64,000 nt of DNA from Motilimonas cestriensis. GTDB lineage: Bacteria > Pseudomonadota > Gammaproteobacteria > Enterobacterales > CBDFNC01. The notes under the pieces were generated by a model. It was not told where the DNA came from, did no database searches, and saw only the letters and a list, made by a program, of their open reading frames with translations. Location of the stretch: positions 248,001-312,000 of the forward strand of contig NZ_JAIMJA010000001.1 of assembly GCF_021295315.1 (NCBI RefSeq), written 5' to 3'. Below, in pieces: positions 1 through 9,259 of this stretch; position 1 is the first letter of the stretch; each line of letters opens with the position of its first letter. The translations under genes were made by a program, and so were the position numbers.

Positions 1-1030
1 GCCAGCGCCAGCTCAGATCAACCCCGGCAATACCTGGCTCAATAGCGGTCATATTAGCTTGCATGTCAACGGTTTGTTTCAACTCGTTTTGGCTACCAAT
101 AAGTTGTAACTGCAATTGCATGTTGCCCGGTGAGATGGTTTTGAGTGTTACCTTACTCACATTAGTCAATTGTTGAAAATAGCGTTTTACCATCACCACA
201 TCGGCCATGGCTTTAACATTTTCAATTTGTACCACGATATAATCGTCATCACTGGCTTCCAGTACACGTGAAGATTGGCCGGCAAAATAATCCGCCAGTT
301 GATTACTCACTTGCACGCCACTGTCTGCAACTAAGCCCGTTTCTTCACCTTGTAATAATGGCAAGCCTTGAGCATCCACCAACTGCCAAGTGAGCAGACT
401 TTGTTCTGCCGCTAAGGTGACTTTAACGAGGACAATATAATCAACGTTATAACGTTGACTCGCCGTGACAACTGGCGCTAAAAAGCGGCCCCAAACATCG
501 GTTAGAGAGAGTTGATTAAGATCGTCAAAGTCGAGTAGTGGAAAAAGAATGGGCATAGCGCGCCCTTGCTCCCCCTCCTTTAGCCCTGCGATCAAACTGC
601 CACCATCATGCTCAGAGACTAAGCTTTTCTGGCCTTCTTGTTCTTGCGCTATCCAAAATAGGGTATTGGGCCTAGGCGTCGGCCAAACTGGGATTTGTGC
701 TTGGCGCAGTAATTGATTCACTTTAAAAGGGTTAAACTCAATAAGGGTTCGTCCATCACCACTAACGGTTTGCTGATGGACAAGATCAGGTAAAGGGGGT
801 AACTGCTTAAGTAGCATGTCGTTGTCCAATGTATCGTAGTGACCTGTCACTTTAAGCAAAACCCGCTCAAATGCTGTATTGATAAGCTCATTGTTCGAAG
901 CATTCGCCCCACTATTCACTTCTACTTGATACATATTTTCTGCAGACGCAGCATTTAACCAGCTCGCCACCAACATCAAACAGCTAATAACACCTTTCAC
1001 CTTAAACACGAGCACTGATTTCCTATTCAT
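1..1030 (-). CDS. DUF2066 domain-containing protein, C-terminus cut by window edge
   Basis: An open frame of about 343 codons reads leftward from an ATG at 1030 to the window edge without a stop, so the C-terminus is missing. The start is followed by a basic then hydrophobic stretch and an Ala-rich cleavage-like site near residue 30 (NAASA), which suggests export. The body resembles the DUF2066 family, a conserved gammaproteobacterial envelope protein of unknown function, usually found next to upp-uraA and purMN as here and often followed by hda. Visible family-like features are the early segment with LLKVTG and the later VDYIVLVKVTL stretch. No catalytic motif was seen. Family membership is recognised from sequence and neighbourhood; function is unknown. 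Confidence 0.75.
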   Translation of the reverse strand, partial: MNRKSVLVFKVKGVISCLMLVASWLNAASAENMYQVEVNSGANASNNELINTAFERVLLKVTGHYDTLDNDMLLKQLPPLPDLVHQQTVSGDGRTLIEFNPFKVNQLLRQAQIPVWPTPRPNTLFWIAQEQEGQKSLVSEHDGGSLIAGLKEGEQGRAMPILFPLLDFDDLNQLSLTDVWGRFLAPVVTASQRYNVDYIVLVKVTLAAEQSLLTWQLVDAQGLPLLQGEETGLVADSGVQVSNQLADYFAGQSSRVLEASDDDYIVVQIENVKAMADVVMVKRYFQQLTNVSKVTLKTISPGNMQLQLQLIGSQNELKQTVDMQANMTAIEPGIAGVDLSWRW

Positions 1031-1039
1031 AAAATACAC

Positions 1040-1074
1040 AGCCCGAGATCTTAACAGAGCTCGGGCTTTTTCTT
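1040..1074. terminator. Stem-loop between uraA and the DUF2066 gene
   Basis: An 8-bp perfect stem (agcccgag / ctcgggct, 1040-1047 and 1060-1067) is followed on the + strand by a T-rich run. On the minus strand, the direction of both flanking genes, the tail is only moderately T-rich (gtgtatttta). It may weakly separate uraA from the downstream gene. Confidence 0.5.
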
Positions 1075-1128
1075 AACATCAATTCTGGCAAATAAAGCAG
1101 CGACTAACAGCTGCGCCCTTTGACCAAA

Positions 1129-2400
1129 TTAATTTCTTGGTAACAATAAATTAAGGGCGATGGCCACCAAACCACACAAGCTCACACCTTGTAAGCTAAA
1201 TGAGCCCACCCCAAATGCCATGCCACCGATACCAAAAATCAATACCACTGACACAATACAAAGGTTACGCGCCTTGCTTAAATCTACTTGGTGGCGGATC
1301 AACGTGTTTAAACCAACCGAAGCGATAGTACCAAACAACAGCATCATGATCCCGCCCATCACAGCAGGAGGGATGGTTTGTAATACCGCGCCAAATTTGC
1401 CAACAAAGGCCAAAGCAATAGCAAACACCGCTGCCCAAGTCATTACAACAGGATTAAAGTTACGCGTTAGCATCACCGCCCCAGTCACTTCTGAATAAGT
1501 AGTATTAGGGGGGCCGCCAAAACAAGCTGCTGCCGCCGTTGCGACGCCATCACCAAATAAAGTGCGATGTAAACCGGGCTTTTTCAAATAGTCCTTTTTC
1601 GTCACATTACCGATTGCTAATATGTCACCGACATGCTCCACAGCAGGAGCGATAGCCACCGGCAACATAAATAAAATAGCTTGCCAGCTAAATTCTGGCG
1701 CCACAAAGTTAGGGATGCCAAACCATTTAGCATTAGTAATAGGAGAAAAATCCACTTGGCCAAACATAATGGCCAGAATATACCCCACCACCACTCCGGC
1801 GAAAATAGGCACTAATTTGAAAATGCCTTTCGCCATGGTCGACATTAATAAGGTAACGACTAAGGCCGATAAGGAAATGATCATCGCTGTGCTTTGTTCC
1901 ATTAACACAGCCGAGCCATCACCGGTTTTACCTATAGCCATATTCACCGCAACCGGCGCAAGACCAAGGCCGATCACCATGATCACAGGGCCTACTACCA
2001 CAGGAGGTAAAATGCGATGAATAAATTCACTGCCACGTACTTTAACAAAGCCCGCCATTAGCATGTAAACCACACCCGCAGCCATTAAGCCCGACATAGT
2101 CGCGGGAATGCCCCAAGTTTGTACGCCGTATAAAATAGGCGCAATAAAAGCAAATGACGATGCTAAAAATATCGGCACTTGACGCTTAGTGACCCATTGA
2201 AACAATAACGTACCTATACCCGCGGTGAACAATGCCACGTTGGGGTCTAACCCAGTGATCAGTGGCATGAGCACCAGCGCACCAAAGGCAACAAAGAGCA
2301 TTTGTGAACCCGCTAACGCGGTTTGCCACTGGCTCGTCATCACCACTTCCTGTTCTATGCTCGACTCACTTGCAGTTGCCGACTCGTCTATCTGAGCCAT
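1129..2400 (-). CDS. uraA: Uracil permease, NCS2 family
   Basis: This 423-residue inner-membrane protein has about 12-14 hydrophobic segments and belongs to the NCS2 (nucleobase:cation symporter-2) family, which imports uracil with protons. The NCS2-like loop with a conserved Glu (AIAPAVEHVGDI) and the following GPPNTTYSEV stretch are both visible. The start at 2400 is supported by a strong AGGAGG ribosome-binding site five bases upstream. It lies 36 bp downstream of upp in the same direction, the usual upp-uraA uptake and salvage pair: the permease brings uracil in and Upp traps it as UMP. Uracil is the likely substrate because of the upp neighbour; other NCS2 members carry xanthine or uric acid. 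Confidence 0.92.
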   Translation of the reverse strand: MAQIDESATASESSIEQEVVMTSQWQTALAGSQMLFVAFGALVLMPLITGLDPNVALFTAGIGTLLFQWVTKRQVPIFLASSFAFIAPILYGVQTWGIPATMSGLMAAGVVYMLMAGFVKVRGSEFIHRILPPVVVGPVIMVIGLGLAPVAVNMAIGKTGDGSAVLMEQSTAMIISLSALVVTLLMSTMAKGIFKLVPIFAGVVVGYILAIMFGQVDFSPITNAKWFGIPNFVAPEFSWQAILFMLPVAIAPAVEHVGDILAIGNVTKKDYLKKPGLHRTLFGDGVATAAAACFGGPPNTTYSEVTGAVMLTRNFNPVVMTWAAVFAIALAFVGKFGAVLQTIPPAVMGGIMMLLFGTIASVGLNTLIRHQVDLSKARNLCIVSVVLIFGIGGMAFGVGSFSLQGVSLCGLVAIALNLLLPRN

Positions 2401-2436
2401 AGTTCCTCCTGAATAATAGATTGCAACGTGAGTTGA

Positions 2437-3063
2437 TTATTTGGTACCAAAAATCTTATCGCCAGCATCACCAAGGCCCGGCATAATATACCCCTGCTTG
2501 TTTAAGCCATCATCAATAGAGGCTGTGTATAGTTCAATATCCGGATGCACCGCTTCCACTGCGGCTAATCCTTCAGGTGCTGCAACGATGACCAGCACTT
2601 TAATATTAGTGCAGCCTTTTTTCTTTAATAGATCAAGCGTGGCTATCATAGAACCGCCCGTTGCCAGCATAGGATCAACCACCAGCGCCAAACGATCATC
2701 GATTTGATTCACTAATTTTTCAAAGTAAGGTACAGGCTGCAGGGTTTCTTCATCACGGTAAATGCCAACCATGCTAATTTTGGCACTCGGCATGTGCTCA
2801 AGCACACCATCCATCATGCCTAAACCAGCACGCAAAATCGGCACCACGGTAATTTTTTTACCCTTAATTTGTTGCACGGTAATTTCTTCAGACCAACCTT
2901 GAATATTGACATCTTCAAGAGCTAAATCGGAAGTTGCTTCATAAGTAAGCAAAGCAGACACTTCACGGGCCAATTCACGGAAACGTTTAGTGCTAATATT
3001 GGCCTCACGCATCAACCCTAGTTTATGTTGAATTAGCGGGTGTTTAACTTCAGTAACTTTCAT
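2437..3063 (-). CDS. upp: Uracil phosphoribosyltransferase
   Basis: At 208 residues it has the normal family length. It converts uracil and PRPP to UMP and diphosphate in the cytosol (pyrimidine salvage). The PRPP-binding loop is seen as [11 protein letters not shown] (around residues 128-138), and the C-terminal uracil-binding [11 protein letters not shown] is intact. It begins at an ATG at 3063 and leads an apparent operon with uraA. The 212-bp gap to divergent purM holds the promoters for both directions; no clear PurR box could be read there. Confidence 0.97.
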   Translation of the reverse strand: MKVTEVKHPLIQHKLGLMREANISTKRFRELAREVSALLTYEATSDLALEDVNIQGWSEEITVQQIKGKKITVVPILRAGLGMMDGVLEHMPSAKISMVGIYRDEETLQPVPYFEKLVNQIDDRLALVVDPMLATGGSMIATLDLLKKKGCTNIKVLVIVAAPEGLAAVEAVHPDIELYTASIDDGLNKQGYIMPGLGDAGDKIFGTK

Positions 3064-3275
3064 TTTCTACTCCAATACACGATAAAACTGCAAAAATTCC
3101 GCCAATATTAGCAAAAACAGCCCCTACAGCCTCGCTATATTTATAAATTTGCGCATTAATACACAGAAAAATTTCTACTCGTGCTCTAGCCCTGCTAAAA
3201 TACTCGCGAATTTTTACCAGTTAGTGGCACACTGCCATTAACAATACAATGTCTGGTTATGGGTGAGGGACTTCT

Positions 3276-4316
3276 GTGAGCAACAAAACCACTTCCTTGA
3301 GTTATAAAGATGCTGGCGTAGATATCGACGCGGGTAACGCTCTTGTAGAACGCATCAAAGGTGTAAGCAAACGAACTAAACGACCTGAAGTTATGGGTGG
3401 TCTAGGTGGTTTTGGCGCGCTTTGCCAAATTCCTGCAGGTTACAAAGAGCCATTATTGGTTGCTGGCACAGATGGTGTAGGTACTAAACTACGTCTCGCC
3501 ATTGACTTGAAAAAGCACGACACAGTCGGTATAGACTTAGTGGCTATGTGTGTGAATGACTTAATTGTTCAAGGTGCTGAGCCACTCTTTTTCCTTGACT
3601 ACTACGCAACCGGCAAACTAAATGTGGATGTTGCTGCTGAGGTTGTTACGGGTATTGGCGCAGGTTGTGAACTATCCAACTGTTCATTAATCGGTGGCGA
3701 AACCGCTGAAATGCCAGGCATGTACGAAGGCGACGATTTTGACATCGCTGGTTTTTGTGTTGGCGTAGTTGAAAAATCAGAAGTGATTGATGGCACTAAA
3801 GTAGCCGCTGGCGATGCATTAATCGCTTTGGGCTCAAGTGGTCCACACTCAAACGGTTATTCATTAGTGCGTAAAATCCTAGAAGTGTCTGGTGCTGATA
3901 CCAGCCAAGCTTTTGGTGATACCACATTAGGTGAAGCGCTACTTGAGCCAACACGTATCTACGTTAAGCAAGTGCTTGAGCTGATCAAACAAACTGACGT
4001 ACATGCCCTATCACACATTACGGGTGGTGGCTTCTGGGAAAATATCCCACGTGTATTACCTGCGAACACTAAAGCCGTTATTGATGGTAACAGCTGGCAG
4101 TGGCCTGAAATTTTCAACTGGTTACAACAAAATGGTAACGTTGAAACCGAAGAAATGTACCGCACCTTTAACTGTGGTGTTGGTATGGTCATCGCGGTTG
4201 CTGATGCAGATAAAGAAAAAGCACTTGAGCTATTAACTGGCCTAGGTGAAAACGCTTGGTTAATCGGCCACATTGAAAATGCTGCAGATGGCGAGCAACA
4301 AGTCGTTATTAACTAA
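3276..4316 (+). CDS. purM: Phosphoribosylformylglycinamidine cyclo-ligase (AIR synthetase)
   Basis: This 346-residue protein catalyses the ATP-dependent closure of FGAM to AIR, step five of de novo purine synthesis. It opens with the family hallmark [13 protein letters not shown], and GTDGVGTKL and [11 protein letters not shown] follow as the PurM/PurL-type ATP and substrate motifs; [14 protein letters not shown] near residue 245 is also typical. The start is a GTG at 3276 with GAGGGA upstream. purN follows after 8 bp, so the two are co-transcribed. Nothing unusual was seen. Confidence 0.97.
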   Translation: MSNKTTSLSYKDAGVDIDAGNALVERIKGVSKRTKRPEVMGGLGGFGALCQIPAGYKEPLLVAGTDGVGTKLRLAIDLKKHDTVGIDLVAMCVNDLIVQGAEPLFFLDYYATGKLNVDVAAEVVTGIGAGCELSNCSLIGGETAEMPGMYEGDDFDIAGFCVGVVEKSEVIDGTKVAAGDALIALGSSGPHSNGYSLVRKILEVSGADTSQAFGDTTLGEALLEPTRIYVKQVLELIKQTDVHALSHITGGGFWENIPRVLPANTKAVIDGNSWQWPEIFNWLQQNGNVETEEMYRTFNCGVGMVIAVADADKEKALELLTGLGENAWLIGHIENAADGEQQVVIN

Positions 4317-4324
4317 GGTTTGTC

Positions 4325-4969
4325 ATGAGTAGTAAGAAAATACTGGTATTAATCTCTGGTAGCGGCAGTAACTTGCAAGCCATCATTGACCAAGTTCATT
4401 TGAGTGATGAGCCGGGTAATATTGTTGCGGTGATCAGTAACAAAGCCGATGCTTATGGCCTTGAGCGAGCAGCTAATGCGGGCATCGAAACATCCGTTGT
4501 TGCCAGTAAAGGCATCACTGATCGGGCGCAGTACGATCAAGCCTTAATCAGCGAGATAGATAACTATCAACCTGACTTAATTGTAATGGCAGGCTTTATG
4601 CGTATTCTTACGCCTGAGTTCGTACAGCATTACTCAGGTAAAATGTTGAATATTCATCCATCATTGCTGCCTAAGTACCAAGGCTTAAATACTCACCAGC
4701 GCGCTATTGATGCCAATGATGAAGAGCATGGCGCCAGCGTGCACTTTGTCACCGAAGAGCTAGACGGCGGCCCGGTGATATTACAAGCTAAGGTACCGGT
4801 ATTTTCTGATGACCAAGCAGAAGACTTAGCTGCGCGAGTACAAGATCAAGAGCATCGCATTTACCCACTTGCGGTGAAGTGGTTTGTTAATAATCGCCTT
4901 TGCATGCAAGGTGGTAAAGCTGTGCTTGATGACGTTGAACTACCTGAACAAGGTTATGCTAACGACTAA
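4325..4969 (+). CDS. purN: Phosphoribosylglycinamide formyltransferase
   Basis: The 214-residue enzyme transfers a formyl group from 10-formyl-THF to GAR (step three of purine synthesis). SGSGSNLQAI at the N-terminus is the GAR phosphate-binding loop, and NIHPSLLPKYQG with the later GASVHFVTEELDGG carries the catalytic Asn-His-Asp set. It is translationally close to purM (8-bp gap), so both are made together. An intrinsic terminator follows within about 30 bp. Confidence 0.97.
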   Translation: MSSKKILVLISGSGSNLQAIIDQVHLSDEPGNIVAVISNKADAYGLERAANAGIETSVVASKGITDRAQYDQALISEIDNYQPDLIVMAGFMRILTPEFVQHYSGKMLNIHPSLLPKYQGLNTHQRAIDANDEEHGASVHFVTEELDGGPVILQAKVPVFSDDQAEDLAARVQDQEHRIYPLAVKWFVNNRLCMQGGKAVLDDVELPEQGYAND

Positions 4970-4996
4970 GTTTTACACGCAAACGAAGCCTTAAAC

Positions 4997-5024
4997 AAAA
5001 CCCTGCACTGCAGGGTTTTTGTTT
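4997..5024 (+). terminator. Intrinsic terminator of purMN
   Basis: A perfect 10-bp stem (aaaaccctgc / gcagggtttt) with a 3-base loop is followed by T residues, 28 bp after the purN stop. It closes the purM-purN operon before the S9 peptidase promoter. Confidence 0.9.
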
Positions 5025-5035
5025 ATGCCGCCTGT

Positions 5036-5077
5036 GACATATTATGCCTTTACATCAATAAAAAATAAAAATACAAT
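5036..5077 (+). promoter_or_regulatory. Predicted sigma-70 promoter of the first S9 peptidase, with a duplicated upstream element
   Basis: TTTACA (5049-5054), a 17-bp spacer and TACAAT (5072-5077) form a good sigma-70 promoter about 30 bp before the ATG. The -35 box sits inside a 23-base block (5036-5058) that recurs identically at 7149-7171 ahead of the second peptidase, in both cases 49 bp before the start codon. Confidence 0.65.
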
Positions 5078-5107
5078 ATTCTTAATCTACCTATTTAAGG
5101 ATATTTC

Positions 5108-7090
5108 ATGGAAACCAAGCTGCTACCTTGTTTACTATTGGCTGGACTATTAAGCGCCTGTGCTAATACAACAAACGACACTACAAGCACACCTAGCGCA
5201 ACTTCTGATACTCAACAAGCTGATTCAATGCCTGCACTAGTAGGGCCTTATCAAGTTAAGCATCAAGCCGTTGACCTTTTCTTTAAAAAACCAGCTATCA
5301 GTAACTTCCAATTATCACCCAATGGTATGCACATCAGTTATTTAGCTAGAAATGAACAAGGAAGAATGCAGTTATTCTTGAAAACTGATGGCCAACAAGA
5401 CAAGCAATTAACGCAAGTGACCAGTCAAAACCTGGATGGCTATTTATGGTTAGATGATAATCACTTGGGCTATTACCAAGACAATGATGGTGATGAAAAC
5501 TATCAACTCAACATGATTAATGTAGACACAGGAACAATAACTAACCTGACCCCCTTTCCCTCAACGCGGGTCGGTGGCGTACAGAGAATCAAAAATAAAC
5601 CCGGTAAAATCACCTTCTATATGAACAAAGAGGATAAGCGCTACTTTTATCCCTATTCCCTAGACATAAACACGAAAAGAATAACCCCCGAGTTTGCACG
5701 GTCTGATAGTCTATGGGGCCCGATATACGACCAAGATGGTTTCGCCAGAGTTAAGCAGCGCTGGGCACCTAACGATGATAGGTATGAAAAAATGGAATAC
5801 CATTATCGTCATCCAGGCGACATGACCTTTAGTAAACTAATTACAGTAAATAAAGACGATGACTTCTCAATCATCCACTTTAATGATGCGACTAACGAAA
5901 TTTTTGCTTTAACTAACCACAACTCCGACAAAGTAAGGGTCGTTAAATTCGATATGGATACGCACCAGATGGCGACCGTGTTTGAACATGCTGATTATGA
6001 TGTATTGGGCGCAGGCTTTATCCCACAAGACAATGAACTTTCGTGGGTCTACTTTGCCGAAGGCAAAGGTAAATTAAAGCCTCTATCGCCTACGACAAAA
6101 AAGTTATATCAAGTTATCGAATCAAAATTCTCGACTCACTTCACGGTTAATTCGATGACCCAAGATGGCAAAAAAGTGATATTAGCCAATACCGATGCCA
6201 ACATTCCCGTAGAGTACATGTTATTTGATACCGAAACGCAAAGCTTTACTGCGCTAGGCAAAGCCTCGCCTTGGTTAAAGTCCGAACACTTAAGCGACAT
6301 GCGTCCAATTCAATTCCAAGCGCGAGATGATTTAACTATTCATGGCCTGCTAACCTTGCCTCGAAATAAAGAGAAAACTAACCTGCCTATTGTCATCTTA
6401 CCCCATGGTGGACCATTTGGGGTACTCGACACTTGGGGTTATAACCCCGAAGTGCAAATGCTAGCACATCAAGATTACGGCGTTTTACAAATCAATTACC
6501 GCGGCTCAGGTGGCTATGGTAAAGAATTCCTTACCGCGGGTTTCAATCAGTTTGGGACAGGGAGTATGCAACATGATATTACCGATGGAGTGAAATGGCT
6601 TATTGAACAGGGGATTGCCGATCCTAAAAGAGTGATGATCTACGGCGCATCTTATGGTGGCTATGCCACCTTAGCAGGCTTAACCTTTACCCCTGATTTA
6701 TATGCCTGCGGAGTAGATTATGTTGGCATATCTAACCTACATACATTCTTAATGAATATGGATGAATCTTGGGGTATGGGCCGAGAATTCTGGCTTGAGA
6801 ATGTCGGTAACCCTTATACCGATATTAAGAAATTGAAAGAAATATCCCCGTATTACCATGTTGATAAGATCAAAGCTCCCTTGTTTGTGGCGCAAGGCGC
6901 TCAAGATCCTCGCGTCAAACAGCAGGAGTCAGATCAAATAGTCAATGCACTACGTAAGCGTGGAGTAGAAGTAAAATACATGCTGAAACAAGATGAAGGG
7001 CATGGTTTTCATAAAGAGGAGAATCAGCAACATTTTTATGATGAGATGATTGATTTTTTAGCGAGCTGCCCTGCTAATAATCGTATCTAA
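5108..7090 (+). CDS. S9-family serine peptidase lipoprotein (copy 1)
   Basis: This 660-residue protein has a lipoprotein signal peptide (LLSAC, acylated Cys at about residue 18) and a Thr/Ser-rich linker, so it should be membrane-anchored and face the periplasm. A beta-propeller-like region (about 65-400) precedes a C-terminal alpha/beta-hydrolase domain. The catalytic triad of prolyl oligopeptidase/dipeptidyl-peptidase enzymes can be placed as Ser515 in GASYGGYA, Asp600 in GAQDPRV and His632 in DEGHGF; the oxyanion region HGGPFG is also present. It likely cleaves short peptides, but the substrate is unknown. It is the first of a tandem pair with the gene at 7221, with its own promoter and terminator. 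Confidence 0.9.
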   Translation: METKLLPCLLLAGLLSACANTTNDTTSTPSATSDTQQADSMPALVGPYQVKHQAVDLFFKKPAISNFQLSPNGMHISYLARNEQGRMQLFLKTDGQQDKQLTQVTSQNLDGYLWLDDNHLGYYQDNDGDENYQLNMINVDTGTITNLTPFPSTRVGGVQRIKNKPGKITFYMNKEDKRYFYPYSLDINTKRITPEFARSDSLWGPIYDQDGFARVKQRWAPNDDRYEKMEYHYRHPGDMTFSKLITVNKDDDFSIIHFNDATNEIFALTNHNSDKVRVVKFDMDTHQMATVFEHADYDVLGAGFIPQDNELSWVYFAEGKGKLKPLSPTTKKLYQVIESKFSTHFTVNSMTQDGKKVILANTDANIPVEYMLFDTETQSFTALGKASPWLKSEHLSDMRPIQFQARDDLTIHGLLTLPRNKEKTNLPIVILPHGGPFGVLDTWGYNPEVQMLAHQDYGVLQINYRGSGGYGKEFLTAGFNQFGTGSMQHDITDGVKWLIEQGIADPKRVMIYGASYGGYATLAGLTFTPDLYACGVDYVGISNLHTFLMNMDESWGMGREFWLENVGNPYTDIKKLKEISPYYHVDKIKAPLFVAQGAQDPRVKQQESDQIVNALRKRGVEVKYMLKQDEGHGFHKEENQQHFYDEMIDFLASCPANNRI

Positions 7091-7100
7091 TTTACGGAAA
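6620..7100 (+). repeat. 3' tract nearly identical to 8730-9210 (copy 1)
   Basis: From the codons for ADPKRV to the stop codon and about 10 bases beyond, this tract matches the second peptidase gene at an offset of 2110 bp. By eye there are eight base differences up to the stop, and one changes a residue (His versus Asp after GHGF). The upstream parts of the two genes are far more divergent, so the tract looks recently homogenised. Confidence 0.9.
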
Positions 7101-7132
7101 AAAACCGCCTTCTCTATAGCTGGCGGTTTTTT
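7098..7132 (+). terminator. Intrinsic terminator after S9 peptidase copy 1
   Basis: AAAACCGCC (7101-7109) pairs with GGCGGTTTT (7122-7130), followed by T residues, eight bases after the first peptidase stop. It separates the two paralogues into independent transcripts. Confidence 0.85.
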
Positions 7133-7148
7133 ATAAATAATGTAATAC

Positions 7149-7190
7149 GACATATTATGCCTTTACATCAAATTATGGTAAATGTAACCT
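7149..7190 (+). promoter_or_regulatory. Predicted sigma-70 promoter of the second S9 peptidase
   Basis: TTTACA (7162-7167), a 17-bp spacer and TAACCT (7185-7190) mirror the promoter of copy 1, but the -10 box is weaker. The block 7149-7171 is identical to 5036-5058, and its 49-bp distance to the start codon is conserved although the sequence between has diverged. Confidence 0.55.
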
Positions 7191-7220
7191 CTCCCTCAAT
7201 TTTTTTGAGGAATGTAAAAA

Positions 7221-9200
7221 ATGATACGACTAGCCAGCCTTATATTAGTGGGATTATTAAGTGGTTGTGCTAATACAACCGATACTCAACCTGAAACTTC
7301 TTTAGATACGCAACAAGCCCATTCACTACCCGAGTTGTCAGGCCAATATCAAGTTAAACATAAAGCTGTTGAGCTATTCTTTAAAAAAGCTCAAGTTGGG
7401 CATTATGTATTGTCTCCTGATGGAGAGAAGTTAGGTTATTTAGCTCGAGACCAGCAAGGCAGAATGCAGGCATTTGTTTCTCATGATAATATTCCCAACC
7501 CTAGCACAGATAAACAGTTAACTCGCTTTGTAGATCAAGACTTAGATTATTACTTATGGTTAGATAATCACCACATTGGTTACTTGCAAGATAAAAATGG
7601 TGATGAAAATTTCCACTTATATGCCGTAGATATTAACAGCGGATTAAAAACTAACCTGACTCCCTATGAAAATACCCGTGCCGCAAATATTCAACGGGTC
7701 AAAAACCAACCAGGTCAGATTCACTTATTATTGAATAAACAAAACAAAAGCCACTTTTTACAGTATTCAATCAATATTAAAACAAAAAAATTAACCTCGG
7801 AATATTCACTCAACGACACATTATGGGCCCCCATATACGATGATAATGGCAACGCTCGAATAAAAGTACGCTGGCATCCAAATGATGACAATAAATTTGA
7901 AAAGCTCGAATATCACTACCGAGGTCCTAATGATTTAACGTTTCGCCCTTTTGTTACTTTAAATAATGGTACCGTTTTTTCTGTTATCAAATTCAATGAT
8001 GATAAAAACGAAATGATTGTCCGAACCAACCATCGTTCCAACACAACTAGAGTTGTCAAATTCAATACTGATACTTTCGCGATGACGCCTATTATTTCAA
8101 GGGCAGGGTACGATATTTTATCGGCTGGTGTGTTACCTAATGATACACAACTATCTTGGGTCTACTACCAGAGAGATAAAGGCGTATTACTCCCTCTGTC
8201 TCAACAGGCTAAAGAACTTGACCAAGTAATAACTGAAAAGTTCTCTAGACACTACCGCATCACCTCCTTGTCTGATGATGGCAAAATCCTATTATTAAGT
8301 GACAAATCGCCGCAAAGGCCTGGTCGCTACGCAAAATTAGATACCAGCACTTTATCAATTACGACATTGCCAAATGCCTATCCTTGGCTTAACGATATCC
8401 CGTTAGCTGAAGTGAAAACTGTGCAATTTATGACGCGTGATGGTCGCAGATTAAATGGCTTGTTAACAATGCCAAATAACGCTAAAAAACCTATACCCGT
8501 CGTAATTCATCCTCACGGCGGACCTTTTGGTGTGCTCGACAAATGGGAATATAATCCTGAGACGCAGCTACTAGCAAGTCAAGGTTACGGCGTTTTACAA
8601 ATCAATTATCGCGGCTCAGGTGGCTATGGCCGCTCTTTTGTTGCTGCCGGTTTTCACCAGTTTGGTACCGGAAGTATGCAACATGATATTACCGACGGGG
8701 TGGAGTGGCTGATTAAACAAGGTATAGCTGATCCTAAAAGAGTGATGATCTACGGCGCATCTTATGGTGGCTATGCCACCTTAGCAGGCTTAACCTTTAC
8801 CCCTGATTTATATGCCTGCGGAGTAGATTATGTTGGCATATCTAACCTACATACATTCTTAATGAATATGGATGAATCTTGGGGTATGGGCCGAGAATTC
8901 TGGCTTGAGAATGTCGGTAACCCTTATACCGATATTAAGAAATTGAAAGAAATTTCCCCGTATTACCATGTTGATAAGATCAAAGCTCCTTTGTTCGTGG
9001 CGCAAGGCGCTCAAGATCCTCGCGTCAAACAGCAGGAGTCAGATCAAATAGTCAATGCACTGCGTAAGCGTGGAGTAGAAGTAAAATACATGCTGAAACA
9101 AGATGAAGGGCATGGTTTTGATAAAGAAGAAAACCAGCAACATTTTTATGATGAGATGATTGATTTTTTAGCGAGCTGCCCTGCTAATAATCGTATCTAA
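7221..9200 (+). CDS. S9-family serine peptidase lipoprotein (copy 2)
   Basis: This 659-residue paralogue of the preceding gene has the same layout: a lipobox (LLSGC), a short linker, a propeller-like N-terminal two-thirds and a prolyl-oligopeptidase-type hydrolase domain with Ser514, Asp599 and His631. The N-terminal and propeller regions share perhaps half their residues with copy 1, while the last ~155 residues differ at only one position (GHGFD instead of GHGFH). The propeller usually gates substrate entry, so the two enzymes may differ in substrate choice with a shared catalytic core; this is inference. It ends at a bidirectional terminator facing phaC. Confidence 0.9.
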   Translation: MIRLASLILVGLLSGCANTTDTQPETSLDTQQAHSLPELSGQYQVKHKAVELFFKKAQVGHYVLSPDGEKLGYLARDQQGRMQAFVSHDNIPNPSTDKQLTRFVDQDLDYYLWLDNHHIGYLQDKNGDENFHLYAVDINSGLKTNLTPYENTRAANIQRVKNQPGQIHLLLNKQNKSHFLQYSINIKTKKLTSEYSLNDTLWAPIYDDNGNARIKVRWHPNDDNKFEKLEYHYRGPNDLTFRPFVTLNNGTVFSVIKFNDDKNEMIVRTNHRSNTTRVVKFNTDTFAMTPIISRAGYDILSAGVLPNDTQLSWVYYQRDKGVLLPLSQQAKELDQVITEKFSRHYRITSLSDDGKILLLSDKSPQRPGRYAKLDTSTLSITTLPNAYPWLNDIPLAEVKTVQFMTRDGRRLNGLLTMPNNAKKPIPVVIHPHGGPFGVLDKWEYNPETQLLASQGYGVLQINYRGSGGYGRSFVAAGFHQFGTGSMQHDITDGVEWLIKQGIADPKRVMIYGASYGGYATLAGLTFTPDLYACGVDYVGISNLHTFLMNMDESWGMGREFWLENVGNPYTDIKKLKEISPYYHVDKIKAPLFVAQGAQDPRVKQQESDQIVNALRKRGVEVKYMLKQDEGHGFDKEENQQHFYDEMIDFLASCPANNRI

Positions 9201-9210
9201 TTTACGGAAA
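8730..9210 (+). repeat. 3' tract nearly identical to 6620-7100 (copy 2)
   Basis: This is the second member of the homogenised pair. Identity begins abruptly at the codon for Asp in ADPKRV (just upstream, gggattgcc versus ggtatagct) and ends about 10 bases after the stop codon, where different terminators begin. Confidence 0.9.
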
Positions 9211-9212
9211 TA

Positions 9213-9241
9213 AAAAAGCGTGGCAACCTGCCACGCTTTTT
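9213..9241. terminator. Bidirectional terminator between S9 copy 2 and phaC
   Basis: A perfect 13-bp inverted repeat (9213-9225 and 9229-9241) around a 3-base loop has A and T runs at its ends. It can stop transcription from both convergent genes. Confidence 0.92.
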
Positions 9242-9259
9242 AGCTCATTCAAGCTGAAT

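Noticed and set aside
3064-3275. Possible PurR operator between upp and purM
   Set aside because: No stretch was close enough to the known PurR consensus to support a call by eye.
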